From an uncultured Pseudomonadota bacterium (GTDB lineage Bacteria; Myxococcota_A; UBA796; SXON01), in contig CAIMSU010000256.1 of NCBI GenBank assembly GCA_903844155.1, positions 1 through 48,374 of the forward strand: 48,374 nucleotides of DNA, in the 5' to 3' direction. Shown piece by piece: positions 41,022 to 48,374 of the stretch. How positions within the stretch are numbered: position 1 is the stretch's first letter; each line of letters begins with the position of its first letter. The notes under the pieces were generated by a model that did not search any database, was not told the origin of the DNA, and saw only the letters and a list, made by a program, of their open reading frames with translations. A program made the position numbers and the translations under genes.

Positions 41022-41641
41022 TAGAGCCGGTGCCCGCTCTTCTTCTTCTTGGTGTCGAGGTAGAACGCGTTGTAGGGGTTCGGGGCCGTGCGCAGCGGAA
41101 TGTGCGATGCCACCGGCACCCCCGCGCGGGCCACCCCGGCGAGCTTGCTGGGATTGTTCGTCAGCAACGCCACCGAGCGGATGCCGAGCGACTTGATGAT
41201 CTCGGCGGCGACGTCGTACCGGCGCAGGTCGTCCGGGAAGCCCAGCGCGAGGTTGGCCTCCACCGTGTCGAGCCCCTCATCCTGCAGGGCGTACGCCCGG
41301 ATCTTGTTGGCGAGGCCGATGCCGCGCCCCTCCTGCGGCAGGTACAGGACGGCGCCGCGCTCGGCCCGGCCAACGTAGGTCAGCGCCGCCTCAAGCTGGT
41401 CGCGGCAGTCGCACTTCAGGCTGCCCATCACATCGCCCGTGAAGCACTCCGAGTGCAGTCGCACCGGGACGTTCTCGGCGCCGCGCAGCTCGCCGCGGGC
41501 CATGACCCCGTAGTCCAGGCCGTCGTCCGCACACTCAAAGGCAAGCACGCGGAAATCCCCATAGCGGGAAGGCAGCCGGGCCTCCGCGGCAAAGCGCACG
41601 TTCGCGCGGGGGACCGGCAGGGAGGCATCGTGCAGGTGCAT
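41021..41641 (-). CDS. ribA: GTP cyclohydrolase II
   Basis: A 206-residue enzyme that opens GTP in the first step of riboflavin synthesis. Zinc site HSECFTGDVMGSLKCDC, catalytic GRGIGLANKIRAYALQDEGLDT, and LGFPDDLRRYD then LLTNNPSK are all as in RibA. There is no fused DHBP synthase (RibB) domain. I prefer the ATG at 41641; a GTG at 41659 is possible. It is first of a three-gene operon with the sulfatase-family and phosphodiesterase genes, an unusual company for riboflavin synthesis; other rib genes are absent. Confidence 0.9.
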   Translation of the reverse strand: MHLHDASLPVPRANVRFAAEARLPSRYGDFRVLAFECADDGLDYGVMARGELRGAENVPVRLHSECFTGDVMGSLKCDCRDQLEAALTYVGRAERGAVLYLPQEGRGIGLANKIRAYALQDEGLDTVEANLALGFPDDLRRYDVAAEIIKSLGIRSVALLTNNPSKLAGVARAGVPVASHIPLRTAPNPYNAFYLDTKKKKSGHRL

Positions 41642-41800
41642 CAGGACTCCGAACTGCACCGCGAGTCCGGCCAGTTCCGTGGGTTTTGGACCCTTCTCGG
41701 TACCCTGCACCGCAGGGACCCGACGGCCACGAGACGTGCCGACATGCCCATCGTGCCCACGCGGAGCGGATCTGTCAAGCCGGCGACCGCACCTCGGTCC

Positions 41801-41839
41801 GAAAAGCAGAAACCCCCCCGCGGCCGAGACCGGGAGGGG
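41801..41839 (-). terminator. Intrinsic terminator after HU gene
   Basis: On the minus strand, CCCCTCC (from 41839) pairs with the run of seven G (41813-41819 as C on the plus strand), with an extended GC-rich arm and T-rich tail TTTCTGCTTTT (plus-strand GAAAAGCAGAAA at 41801-41812). It lies 39 bp after the HU stop, so it separates HU from ribA. Confidence 0.6.
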
Positions 41840-41877
41840 CTCCGCAGGCGCGCGCCAGGGGGCGCGGCCATGAGGGC

Positions 41878-42153
41878 TCACGTGTTGAGGGATTCCTTGA
41901 GGCCCTTGCCCGCGCGGAACACCGGGATGCGACGCGAGGGGACCTGGATCTCCTTGCCGTTCTTGGGGTTGTGGCCCTTGAACTGGCGGCGCTGCGACAC
42001 GGTGAAGGTGCCGAAGTCGGAGATCGTGACCTTGTCGCCCTTGGTGAGCGCGTCCTGGATGGTGTCCATGATGATGTTCACGTGCTGGGCGGCCTTGATC
42101 TTGGCGATCTGGGCCTTCTGGGCGAGCTGCTCGGTGAGGTCGGCTTTGTTCAT
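41878..42153 (-). CDS. HU-family DNA-binding protein
   Basis: A 91-residue histone-like nucleoid protein. MNKADLTEQLAQKAQIAKIKA, then the helix KIKAAQHVNIIMDTIQDALTKGDKV and the beta-arm region FGTFTVSQRRQFKGHNPKNGKE with IPVFRAGKGLKESL are HU/IHF hallmarks. HU dimers bend and compact DNA. The ATG at 42153 is preceded by AGGAG. Two possible promoters lie upstream. A terminator follows the gene. Confidence 0.95.
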   Translation of the reverse strand: MNKADLTEQLAQKAQIAKIKAAQHVNIIMDTIQDALTKGDKVTISDFGTFTVSQRRQFKGHNPKNGKEIQVPSRRIPVFRAGKGLKESLNT

Positions 42154-42171
42154 GGTAAATCTCCTGAGGGT

Positions 42172-42200
42172 TGAATATCCAAACAATCGAAAAAGTCCAA
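42172..42200 (-). promoter_or_regulatory. Candidate HU promoter, proximal
   Basis: On the minus strand, TTGGAC (42200-42195) and TATTCA (42177-42172) are separated by 17 bases, close to a sigma-70 arrangement. The predicted start leaves about a dozen bases before the AGGAG ribosome-binding site at 42166-42162. A second pair, TTGGCA (42323-42318) and TAGGGT (42300-42295), also with a 17-base spacer, may be an upstream promoter. Confidence 0.45.
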
Positions 42201-42562
42201 ACACGTTGGTGGCTACCCGCCGATCAGGGCGACGATCACAGTTACGAGATCGCTGTCAGGAAAGCCGAGAGACACCTTCGCTTAGGACGTCGCTACCCTA
42301 ACAGAAGTGATTCAGGCTGCCAACGTGAAAACGCCGGTTTTTGTCGTTTTTCATGAATCGCTACAGAAACGAAAAAAACACAAAAATCCAAAGCGCTCGG
42401 CGATGCCTCGATCACGTCGACGTGGTGCGGCTTTTCGCGTTTTCGGTCGTGCGCTCCGACGCGTGTCGTCCCGGTTCAGCGCGGGCGACGCGGTCAATTC
42501 ACGAGCATCCGGACCGACCCGTTTCGCCCGAATTCCGCGCGCGACGGCCGGACGATGCGAAT
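42201..42562. other. A/T-richer intergenic region upstream of HU
   Basis: No gene is supported between the HU promoter and the diacylglycerol kinase-like gene. Bases 42330-42400 are distinctly A/T-rich (AAAACGCCGG, TTTTTGTCGTTTTT, AAACGAAAAAAACACAAAAA), typical of a strong promoter with upstream A/T tracts, or of a site bound by HU itself. The rest is ordinary GC-rich DNA that contains no clear terminator for the gene on the right. Confidence 0.5.
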
Positions 42563-43552
42563 TCAGACGTTCGGCTTGAGCCAGCCGCCCCGAACCATCA
42601 GCGCCTTCGGCAGCACGTCCAGCGTGACGGGCGCCTCCCCGATGGCCTCGCCGTCCGTCTCAATCGCGATCGGGCTGCCCACCTCGATGTGCGAGGCTCG
42701 CACACGGCGGACGCCTGGGACGCGATCAAAATCGCCTGCGTAGAGCTTGGGGAGGTGGCGAAGCGCAGCGAACAACCCCAACTTCGGGATGATGGAGACG
42801 TCGAGGACGCCGTCCGCCATCGAGCCGCCCTTGCCAACGTATAGGCCCGCGCCACAGTAGTGGGCGTTCGCGCAAAACGCAGCCAGCGTCTCGATAGTCG
42901 CGCTTCCGGCGCCGTCGGGACCCTCCCAGCGCCAGTCCACCGGCTTCGGCTCGTAGCGCCCAAGCGCGGCGAGAATGGCGCCAAGGAACGACGCGGTGCC
43001 GCCGTACCGCTTCGAGGAGGCGTTCACGAGCTGGCAGACCATGGCGTTGATGCCAAACCCCGCGACGTTCACGCAGATCTCGCGGCGCCGAACGCCGTCA
43101 ACCTCCGGAAAGCTGAGCTGGATCACATCGAGCGGCAGGGTCATGCCCGTGCTGGCGATCCACAGCGCATCCTGCACGTTCTTCTTGATCTTCAGGCTGC
43201 GCACGAGATCCCCGCCCGTCCCGAAAGGGATGACGGTGAAGCTGACGCGCCGGTTGATGGCGACGCCATCGCGGAACAGCCCGTTCACGACCTCATGACA
43301 GGTCCCGTCGCCCCCGAGCGCGGCGATGATGTCGGCGTCGCCGGCCGTCGCGAGGTCCCGGGCGATGTCGGTGGCGTGGCCGGGACGCTCCGTCCAGATG
43401 ACGCGTCCCTGCGCAAACGCGCGCGCCACCGCAGCCTCGATGCCCGCACGATCGGCGCCTGCGCGACCGCCGCCCGCGCGGGGGTTGGCGATCACAGCAA
43501 TGCGCTCGCCTTCGTTCCTGGCCCCGTGGTCGCCGCCGCTCGCCTCGCTCAT
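42563..43552 (-). CDS. Diacylglycerol kinase/sphingosine kinase-family protein
   Basis: A 329-residue lipid-kinase-family protein. The N-terminal catalytic domain has IAVIANPRAGGGRAG (the ANP.aG motif), ALGGDGTCHEVVNGL (the GGDGT nucleotide site) and VIPFGTGGDLVRSL; the C-terminal part has GGSMADGVLDVSIIPKLG and ending strands typical of DagK/YegS. It phosphorylates lipid substrates, possibly diacylglycerol. I choose the ATG at 43552, which overlaps the upstream Fe-S gene stop (ATGA). Third gene of a putative lipid operon with an AGPS-like flavoprotein and the Fe-S protein. Confidence 0.82.
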   Translation of the reverse strand: MSEASGGDHGARNEGERIAVIANPRAGGGRAGADRAGIEAAVARAFAQGRVIWTERPGHATDIARDLATAGDADIIAALGGDGTCHEVVNGLFRDGVAINRRVSFTVIPFGTGGDLVRSLKIKKNVQDALWIASTGMTLPLDVIQLSFPEVDGVRRREICVNVAGFGINAMVCQLVNASSKRYGGTASFLGAILAALGRYEPKPVDWRWEGPDGAGSATIETLAAFCANAHYCGAGLYVGKGGSMADGVLDVSIIPKLGLFAALRHLPKLYAGDFDRVPGVRRVRASHIEVGSPIAIETDGEAIGEAPVTLDVLPKALMVRGGWLKPNV

Positions 43553-44112
43553 GTCGAATCCCTTGACGGCGCGCCGCCCGGTGGTGCAAAAATAACGTTG
43601 GCCCCATGATCCTTCAGCCACTGGGCGCAATCGCCCCGGCTGCACCCCACCTCGCGCCCAGCCAGCAGCCGCACGTTCTCCCGCGCAACCGCGTGTGCAG
43701 CCTGGGGTTGCCGGTCGACGAATCCGTCGCGGAGGCCACAGCATGCGAGCTGGTGGGGCGCGCCCACCGAACCCTCAAAACAGGTCGTGTAGCGCCCGGA
43801 ATCGGCAGTCGGGCCGCCGATGGGGGCGAGCGTGGCGTCCGGGTGCGGCACTGAGGGCCTGCCAGCGGCGACGTCCAACCGCTCCGCAACAGGAACATGG
43901 TGCTTGCAATGCCGCGTACAGGCGCCACAGCCGAGGCAGAGCGCCAGCGCCTCCGGGTCGGCGCTGATCCCTGTCTCAGCCGCGACCCAGGCTGCGGCCA
44001 TCATGGCCGTCGCGGTCGCCGACTCAAGGCCCGTGGCGACGGCGGTCGGACAGACATGCCGGCAGAGCTTCGGGCAGAAGGTGCACATCGCGTACGGCAA
44101 CGAGTCGTTCAT
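43549..44112 (-). CDS. Iron-sulfur protein, glycolate oxidase GlcF-like (short)
   Basis: A 187-residue protein with two [4Fe-4S] ferredoxin-type motifs: MCTFCPKLCRHVCPTA near the start and CLGCGACTRHCKHHVP near residue 60. A single Cys-rich (CCG-type) segment follows (LACCGLRDGF and VGCSRGDCAQWL). Full GlcF-like subunits have two CCG domains and are about twice as long, so this is a shortened form. It probably takes electrons from the flavoprotein encoded just upstream (overlap ATGA). Cys content 15 or more agrees with a redox role. Confidence 0.75.
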   Translation of the reverse strand: MNDSLPYAMCTFCPKLCRHVCPTAVATGLESATATAMMAAAWVAAETGISADPEALALCLGCGACTRHCKHHVPVAERLDVAAGRPSVPHPDATLAPIGGPTADSGRYTTCFEGSVGAPHQLACCGLRDGFVDRQPQAAHAVARENVRLLAGREVGCSRGDCAQWLKDHGANVIFAPPGGAPSRDST

Positions 44113-45965
44113 GACGCTGCTCCGACGGGCGCAATCGGCACGGTCAGGGTCTCATAGCTCTCGGGCGGGAGCACGCGGCGAGGGTCCGGACCAGCGGAGC
44201 TGCGCGGGACAGGGAGGAGGACGAGGCGACGGCCGTCGATGACCGCGGAAGCACCGATCACCCGGGTGTCGTCGGGGGCGACGCGAGAAAGATCGGCGGA
44301 CAAGGCGCCGGGCGTGGGGTGACGAAGCCGCCAGCCCTCCGCGGCGAGCCGAGCGTCCCGCTGCGGTCCCGGCTCCTGCGCGGGCAGCGTCGCGATGCGG
44401 CTGATCGGGTCGACGACGAGGTCCGGAGCCGCGGGCTCCGGGCCAGGCGGGACGTCCGGGAAAATCCGGCCCGGGTTCAGGATCCCGTCCGGGTCGATGC
44501 GGGACCGCAACGCGTGGAACATCGGGGCGATCCCTGCCAGTTCCCGAGCCGCAGCCGCCTGCTTCAACTGCCCGACGCCGTGATGGTGCGCGACCGTACC
44601 GCCAGCAGCCGCCGCGGCCGCAAGCGCGTCGGCCCAGGCGGCATCGTAGACGTCCACCGAGCCTCGCGCCGCGAAGGTGAAGTAGATGCTGCACCCCTCG
44701 CGGTACACGTGGCTGAAATGCGCCATGACGAGCCCATGGCGCCCCAGCGCCGCACGAACCCCGGCGTACAACGCTGGGAGTCGCGACCATAGCGCCGCGA
44801 CCTCCATCGTGTCCGCGAACCCGCCGTGGGTGTAGACGGGTGAGAGCTTGTACGAGACCTCGTGGCGATGGTCGTACCAGTGCTCCCCCGGCTCGGCGCC
44901 GAGGTCCACGCCACCGCCGTCCATCACGATCCGGTGCCCCGCCGTCGACGACGCAGCGACCTCGTCAGCCGCCCCTTCAAAGCCGACGATCAGCACGCAG
45001 ACGGTTGAAAGGCCCTGCAGGATTCCGTTCACGAGCCGGGGAAGCGCGAGCGGCAGGGAGAGCGTGTGCCGCCGAAGCGCCGGGGTGGCGTCCACGAACT
45101 CGCGCAGCGACGCGAGCCAGTCGGACCCAGCCTTCGCGGCCCCCTTTGCCTTACCGACCGTACCCTTGCCCGCCAGCTTTGTGTCCACGGAGTCGTAAAG
45201 CCGGACGGCGCACGGGCGCAGATCCGCCTGCAACAGCGTCCGCATCGCGCCCCACGCCGTCTCCACGCTGTCAAAGCGGTACCCGCGCAGCCACCGGGCC
45301 GTCGCCACGCGCTCCACGCGCGCCCGCACGCTCGTCACCACGCCAAGCGCGCCCTCGCTCCCGAGCACCCACTCGTGCAGGTCCTCGCCCTCTGCCCACT
45401 CTCCCGTGCCGTACGCGCCCTTCGGCCCGACAACGCGCAGCCCCAGCGCCATGTCCTCAAACTTGCCGTACCGCGACGAGAACTGGCCCGCCGACCGACC
45501 CACCGCCCACCCGCCGACGGTGCTGCACCAGATCGAGCTCGGGCTGTGCCGCGTCGCCCAGCCCTGCACCTCAAGCGCGTCCTCGAGGTGCTGCCCGAGC
45601 ACTCCGGCGCCAACGTCGACAACCCCGTAGCTGCCACGCTCCTCCACCTTCCCGACCCCGCGCAGGCACTTGAGGTCCAACGCGAGCGCGTCGTCCCGGC
45701 CCGCCGCAGCGCCACACACGCCGCTTCCCGCACCCCATGGCACCACCGGCATCCCACGCTCCGCCGCAAAACGCAGGCAGGACGCCACCTGCTCCTCGGA
45801 CTCCGGGAATGCCACGGCCAGCGGCGGAACCCCGGGGTCCCGCTCGTACGCCAGCTTCAGCGTTCCACGCGGCCAGAGGTCCCGGGCGTGCGCCACCCGC
45901 TCAGCCGGGCGCTCGCTCACGCGGACGCAGGCGGCCAGCGGGCCGAGATCGAGGGGGCGGTTCAC
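44109..45965 (-). CDS. FAD-linked oxidase, AGPS/GlcD-like
   Basis: A 618-residue flavoprotein of the VAO/PCMH type. FAD-binding parts: VVPWGAGSGVCGAAAG, SPSSIWCSTVGGWAVGRSAG and RYGKFEDMALGLRVV, then GSEGALGVVTSVR. The substrate half has YREGCSIYFTF and VAHHHGVGQLK, as in alkyldihydroxyacetonephosphate synthase and related glycolate-type oxidases. The last ~100 residues are an extension not seen in standard AGPS. True AGPS makes ether lipids without net oxidation; the adjacent Fe-S gene points to an oxidase passing electrons on. With the lipid-kinase-like gene downstream, a role in lipid modification is plausible. First gene of its operon. Confidence 0.75.
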   Translation of the reverse strand: MNRPLDLGPLAACVRVSERPAERVAHARDLWPRGTLKLAYERDPGVPPLAVAFPESEEQVASCLRFAAERGMPVVPWGAGSGVCGAAAGRDDALALDLKCLRGVGKVEERGSYGVVDVGAGVLGQHLEDALEVQGWATRHSPSSIWCSTVGGWAVGRSAGQFSSRYGKFEDMALGLRVVGPKGAYGTGEWAEGEDLHEWVLGSEGALGVVTSVRARVERVATARWLRGYRFDSVETAWGAMRTLLQADLRPCAVRLYDSVDTKLAGKGTVGKAKGAAKAGSDWLASLREFVDATPALRRHTLSLPLALPRLVNGILQGLSTVCVLIVGFEGAADEVAASSTAGHRIVMDGGGVDLGAEPGEHWYDHRHEVSYKLSPVYTHGGFADTMEVAALWSRLPALYAGVRAALGRHGLVMAHFSHVYREGCSIYFTFAARGSVDVYDAAWADALAAAAAAGGTVAHHHGVGQLKQAAAARELAGIAPMFHALRSRIDPDGILNPGRIFPDVPPGPEPAAPDLVVDPISRIATLPAQEPGPQRDARLAAEGWRLRHPTPGALSADLSRVAPDDTRVIGASAVIDGRRLVLLPVPRSSAGPDPRRVLPPESYETLTVPIAPVGAAS

Positions 45966-46063
45966 CCGCGCCGGATAACGGTTTTCGCCGGCGGGCGCTT
46001 GGATTCACAGGTCAAAAGCACGCGAAGCCACCCCGCGAAGCGAAGCGCGCGGGATGGCTGAGG

Positions 46064-46139
46064 TGGAGCGGGCGGCGGGGGTCGAACCCGTGACCCCGAG
46101 CTTGGGAAGCTCGTGCTCTACCAACTGAGCTACGCCCGC
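46064..46139 (-). tRNA. tRNA-Gly (CCC)
   Basis: A complete 76-base tRNA on the minus strand including the encoded CCA. Acceptor arm GCGGGCG pairs with CGCCCGC; D arm AGCTCAGTTGGTAGAGC; anticodon arm CGAGC-TTCCCAA-GCTCG giving anticodon CCC (reads GGG, glycine); T arm with GTTCGAC. The discriminator base is T. Confidence 0.95.
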
Positions 46140-46498
46140 GCACCTGCCTCGTAACCGACCGGGCAGACACGGCAAGTCCCCTCGACCGTCCGTGCACCTC
46201 CGACGGGAGTCGGCGATCGTGACAAACCGCGACAACCTGCACGAACACGTACTTTTCGCGTCGACGTGGACGTCCCGTACCCCGGGACATCCCCACCCCA
46301 CTGGGGCGTCCATGTCCCACTTTCGCGCCCGATGGGATCTGAATTTCCCCGCTCCCCCCGTCCGCGTGAAGACTATTCACCGCGGCTCCCATGGCACGGC
46401 GCTTGCACTGGGCCTCGCCGCGTGCCTCGTCCGGGGTCCGCCCCCTCCCGACTCTCCACCGTCTCACACGCGCTCTTCCCAACGCCCCCGAGGTCTCC
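46140..46498. other. Intergenic region between tRNA and subtilisin gene
   Basis: No gene is supported. GTCCCG and CGGGAC (around 46269-46285) form a 6-bp stem, and GTGAA with TTCAC (46365-46379) a 5-bp one. No convincing promoter pair is seen for either gene. The bases 45966-46063, on the other side of the tRNA, also hold nothing recognisable. Confidence 0.4.
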
Positions 46499-48067
46499 AT
46501 GCTCACCCTCCTCCTGCTCGCCTGCAACACCGCCCCCAAAGCCCCCGTCTTCGGCGGGGACATCCCCTATCTGGACGGCGAAGTCCTCCTCCAGGTCAAC
46601 GGCGACGACGTCGACCAGATGAACGTCCAGGACGACAATGGCCTGGCCGAGACCGACTACAACGCCCCGATCAACGTCCAGCGCGTCACGATTCCCGCGG
46701 GCAAGTCCGTCGACTCCGTCATCGCGAAGCTCTCGGACGACACGCGCGTCTCCTTCGCCGAGCCCAACATCCTCGCCTTCTCGGACTCCGGTGGCAGCAC
46801 CAGCACGACCGCGAACGACCCCTACATGTCCTACCAGTGGAACATGACGGACATCCAGGCGCAGCAGGCCTGGGCCTACGGCACCGGCAACGGCGTCCTC
46901 GTGGCCGTTATCGACTCCGGCCTGAAGACCGGGGGCCCGGACGGCGTCGCGAACGTCCAGTCCGGCTACGACTTCTACAACGGGGACTCCAACCCCACGG
47001 ACGACAACGGCCACGGCACGTTCTGCGCCGGCACCATCGCGCAGAACACCAACAACGGCGTCGGCGTGGCCGGCATCGCCCCCGGCGTGAAGATCCTCCC
47101 CGTCAAGGTCATGGGGAGTGACGGCTCGGGCGACGTCGCCACCATCGCCAGCGGCATCACCTGGGCGACCGATCAGGGCGCCAAGGTCATCAGCATGTCC
47201 CTCGGCTCCTCGTCGTCCAGCTCCACGCTCTCCAGCGCGGTCGCCTACGCGTACGGAAAGGGCGTCACCATCGTCGCCGCGTCGGGCAACGACTACAGCT
47301 CCACCGTCGGCTACCCGGCCGCCTACCCGGGCGTGATCGCGGTCGGCGCGGCCGGCATCGGCGGCACGCACAGCGCCTACTCCAACACCGGCACCAACCT
47401 CGACATCACGGCACCGGGTGGTGACCTGTCGCTCGACGCCAACAACGACGGCTACGCGGACGGCATCCTCCAGGAGACCTACGATTCCGGCGCCTGGACG
47501 TACACCTTCTGGGAGGGCACGTCGATGGCGACCCCGCATGTCGCCGCCGCCGCCGCGCTGGTCATCGCGCAGGGCGTGACCAACCCAGACGACGTTGCCG
47601 CGATCCTTGAGTCCACGGCCACGGACAAGGGCAGCTCCGGCTACGACACCACCTACGGCTACGGCTACCTGAACGTCTACAACGCGGTCGTCAAGGCGCA
47701 CGGTGGCACGTCCTCCAGCTCCGGCTCGTCCAGCTCGGGTTCGTCCAGCTCCGGCTCGTCCAGCTCGGGGTCGTCCAGCTCCGGCTCGTCCAGCTCCGGC
47801 TCCACCGCGGACACCACGCCCCCGACGATCTCGTCCGTGAGCGGGTACACGCGCAGCTCCAAGTTCTACATCAAGTGGACGACGAACGAGTCCGCCACGT
47901 CCTACGTGAACTTCACGGACTACGGCACCTACGGAAACACGACGATGAAGACCGCGCACAGCCTCTCGTTCACCGGCTCCGCGGGCTCCACCTACACGTT
48001 CACGATCACGAGCGCGGACGCCGCTGGAAACAGCACCACGTCGAGCTTGTACTCGATCAGCCTGTAG
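46499..48067 (+). CDS. Secreted subtilisin-family (S8) serine protease
   Basis: A 522-residue S8 protease. Lipoprotein-type leader MLTLLLLACNT (Cys9). A propeptide-like region (~25-100) precedes the catalytic domain: LVAVIDSG (Asp139), DDNGHGTFCAGTI (His172), IVAASGND (oxyanion Asn region) and GTSMATPHVAAAAAL (Ser342). After the domain come a Ser/Gly linker of repeated SSSSG units (~405-435) and a C-terminal FnIII-like domain (TPPTISSVSGYTRSSKFYIKW). The start at 46499 is set by the leader. An intrinsic terminator follows 20 bp after the stop. Confidence 0.93.
   Translation: MLTLLLLACNTAPKAPVFGGDIPYLDGEVLLQVNGDDVDQMNVQDDNGLAETDYNAPINVQRVTIPAGKSVDSVIAKLSDDTRVSFAEPNILAFSDSGGSTSTTANDPYMSYQWNMTDIQAQQAWAYGTGNGVLVAVIDSGLKTGGPDGVANVQSGYDFYNGDSNPTDDNGHGTFCAGTIAQNTNNGVGVAGIAPGVKILPVKVMGSDGSGDVATIASGITWATDQGAKVISMSLGSSSSSSTLSSAVAYAYGKGVTIVAASGNDYSSTVGYPAAYPGVIAVGAAGIGGTHSAYSNTGTNLDITAPGGDLSLDANNDGYADGILQETYDSGAWTYTFWEGTSMATPHVAAAAALVIAQGVTNPDDVAAILESTATDKGSSGYDTTYGYGYLNVYNAVVKAHGGTSSSSGSSSSGSSSSGSSSSGSSSSGSSSSGSTADTTPPTISSVSGYTRSSKFYIKWTTNESATSYVNFTDYGTYGNTTMKTAHSLSFTGSAGSTYTFTITSADAAGNSTTSSLYSISL
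47714..47803 (+). repeat. Six 15-bp repeats encoding the Ser/Gly linker
   Basis: Six units of about TCCAGCTCSGGNTCG, differing only at degenerate positions, encode SSSGS-type linker sequence between the protease and C-terminal domain. Unit length is a multiple of three, so expansion or loss keeps the frame. Confidence 0.9.
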
Positions 48068-48086
48068 TCCAACCGTACCGTCTCGA

Positions 48087-48119
48087 GGGCACGCGGGGGT
48101 TCGCCTCCGCGTGCCCTTT
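48087..48119 (+). terminator. Intrinsic terminator of the subtilisin gene
   Basis: A 13-bp stem, GGGCACGCGGGGG (48087-48099) pairing with CCTCCGCGTGCCC (48104-48116) with one mismatch, closed by a stable TTCG loop and followed by TTT. It begins 20 bp after the stop codon. Strong hairpin, short T-run. Confidence 0.75.
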
Positions 48120-48226
48120 GGAGCTGCCGGAGCGCGCGAGTTGGCTGGGCAGATTGGGGCGGCTCGCCCGGCCCCACGCCGATCCAGACGAATGCCGTGG
48201 AACGCCGCGTTGATCCTACACCGTTC

Positions 48227-48320
48227 CAGAACGCGGGTTTTCTCGCCAGGAGCCCGCCGGCGCAGAACGCGGGTTTTCTCGCCGTGAGCCCCCGCATTCC
48301 AAAGCGCGGGTTTTCCAGGT
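48227..48320. repeat. 36-bp tandem repeats beside palindrome E
   Basis: Three units with a 36-bp period begin at 48227, 48263 and 48299. The first two share CAGAACGCGGGTTTTCTCGCC; the third is partial and diverged (CCAAAGCGCGGGTTTTCC) and runs into palindrome E at 48321. No gene is supported here. The units are too alike across their whole length to be CRISPR repeats with spacers. Confidence 0.8.
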
Positions 48321-48374
48321 ATCTACCACAATTGCGGAGAGCACTTCTGGTACATCGGAGATGTACCAGAAGTG
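48321..48374. repeat. Palindromic element E, copy 3 (cut by window end)
   Basis: Left arm 48321-48356 (ATCTACCACAATTGCGGAG to GGTACATC), loop GGA, then the first 15 bases of the right arm (GATGTACCAGAAGTG), where the window ends. The right arm's GAAGTG pairs with this copy's left GCACTTC; other copies have GCATTTC pairing with GAAATG. So this copy keeps the pairing despite a changed base. Confidence 0.9.

Noticed and set aside
39144-41024. Plus-strand frame of 626 codons opposite the sulfatase-family gene
   Set aside because: Shadow frame with no recognisable domain.
48227-48334. CRISPR array
   Set aside because: Three near-identical 36-bp units without variable spacers; no cas genes in the window.

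Overview
High-GC bacterial chromosome segment, most likely from a Myxococcota/deltaproteobacterial-type organism. The reasons are the many predicted lipoproteins with an Asp/Ser/Thr-rich tether after the lipobox, MopE-type metal-binding repeats, FG-GAP/VCBS propellers, thrombospondin-3-like calcium repeats, two large protein families with C-type lectin or retropepsin modules, and the C5 (glutamyl-tRNA) route to haem. There is no phage, no transposase and no CRISPR array. Taxonomy is inferred from protein style only.

Layout. 1-359: gene-free DNA made of consecutive inverted repeats. 360-2968: exported metallophosphatase and porin. 3014-8288: DUF374 acyltransferase; an operon on the minus strand for a lectin/MopE protein, an FG-GAP/MopE lipoprotein, lipoprotein MsrA and a PAP2 phosphatase; divergent lipoprotein MsrB. 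8346-11763: sugar-nucleotide reductase, CheW and a double-retropepsin/TPR protein. 11773-18034: FG-GAP lipoprotein, a 1152-residue TolB-propeller/amidohydrolase, an aspartic protease-like protein and a small lipoprotein. 18045-29161: haem cluster. The minus strand carries protoporphyrinogen oxidase, hemA, hemL, hemH and a VOC protein; the plus strand carries hemD, a parallel beta-helix protein of unknown role, hemN and, separately, hemB. Together these cover most steps from glutamyl-tRNA to haem; hemC and hemE are not in the window. 29177-37358: thioredoxin-like lipoprotein, urocanate hydratase, RNA polymerase omega, a TrmA-like methyltransferase, a clostripain-family lipoprotein and three unknown genes. 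37372-42153: phosphodiesterase, membrane sulfatase-family protein, GTP cyclohydrolase II and HU. 42563-45965: AGPS-like flavin oxidase, Fe-S protein and diacylglycerol kinase-like protein. 46064-46139: tRNA-Gly(CCC). 46499-48067: secreted subtilisin with terminator.

Most unusual signal. A 73-75 bp near-perfect palindrome (called E here) occurs at 27428, 30139 and 48321 (cut by the window end), with a single arm at 19422. The arms differ between copies but change in step, so the hairpin is preserved. A separate 55-bp direct repeat (R) lies at 28058 and 30324. In both places the minus-strand order is R, then a lipoprotein-type reading frame starting inside R, then E; the frame is intact in one copy (27544-28071) and decayed to 18 codons in the other (30281-30337). 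This looks like a repeated cassette. No enzyme that could move it is visible here.

Several genes carry a -10-like hexamer only 6-13 bases before the start codon, suggesting very short or leaderless transcripts.
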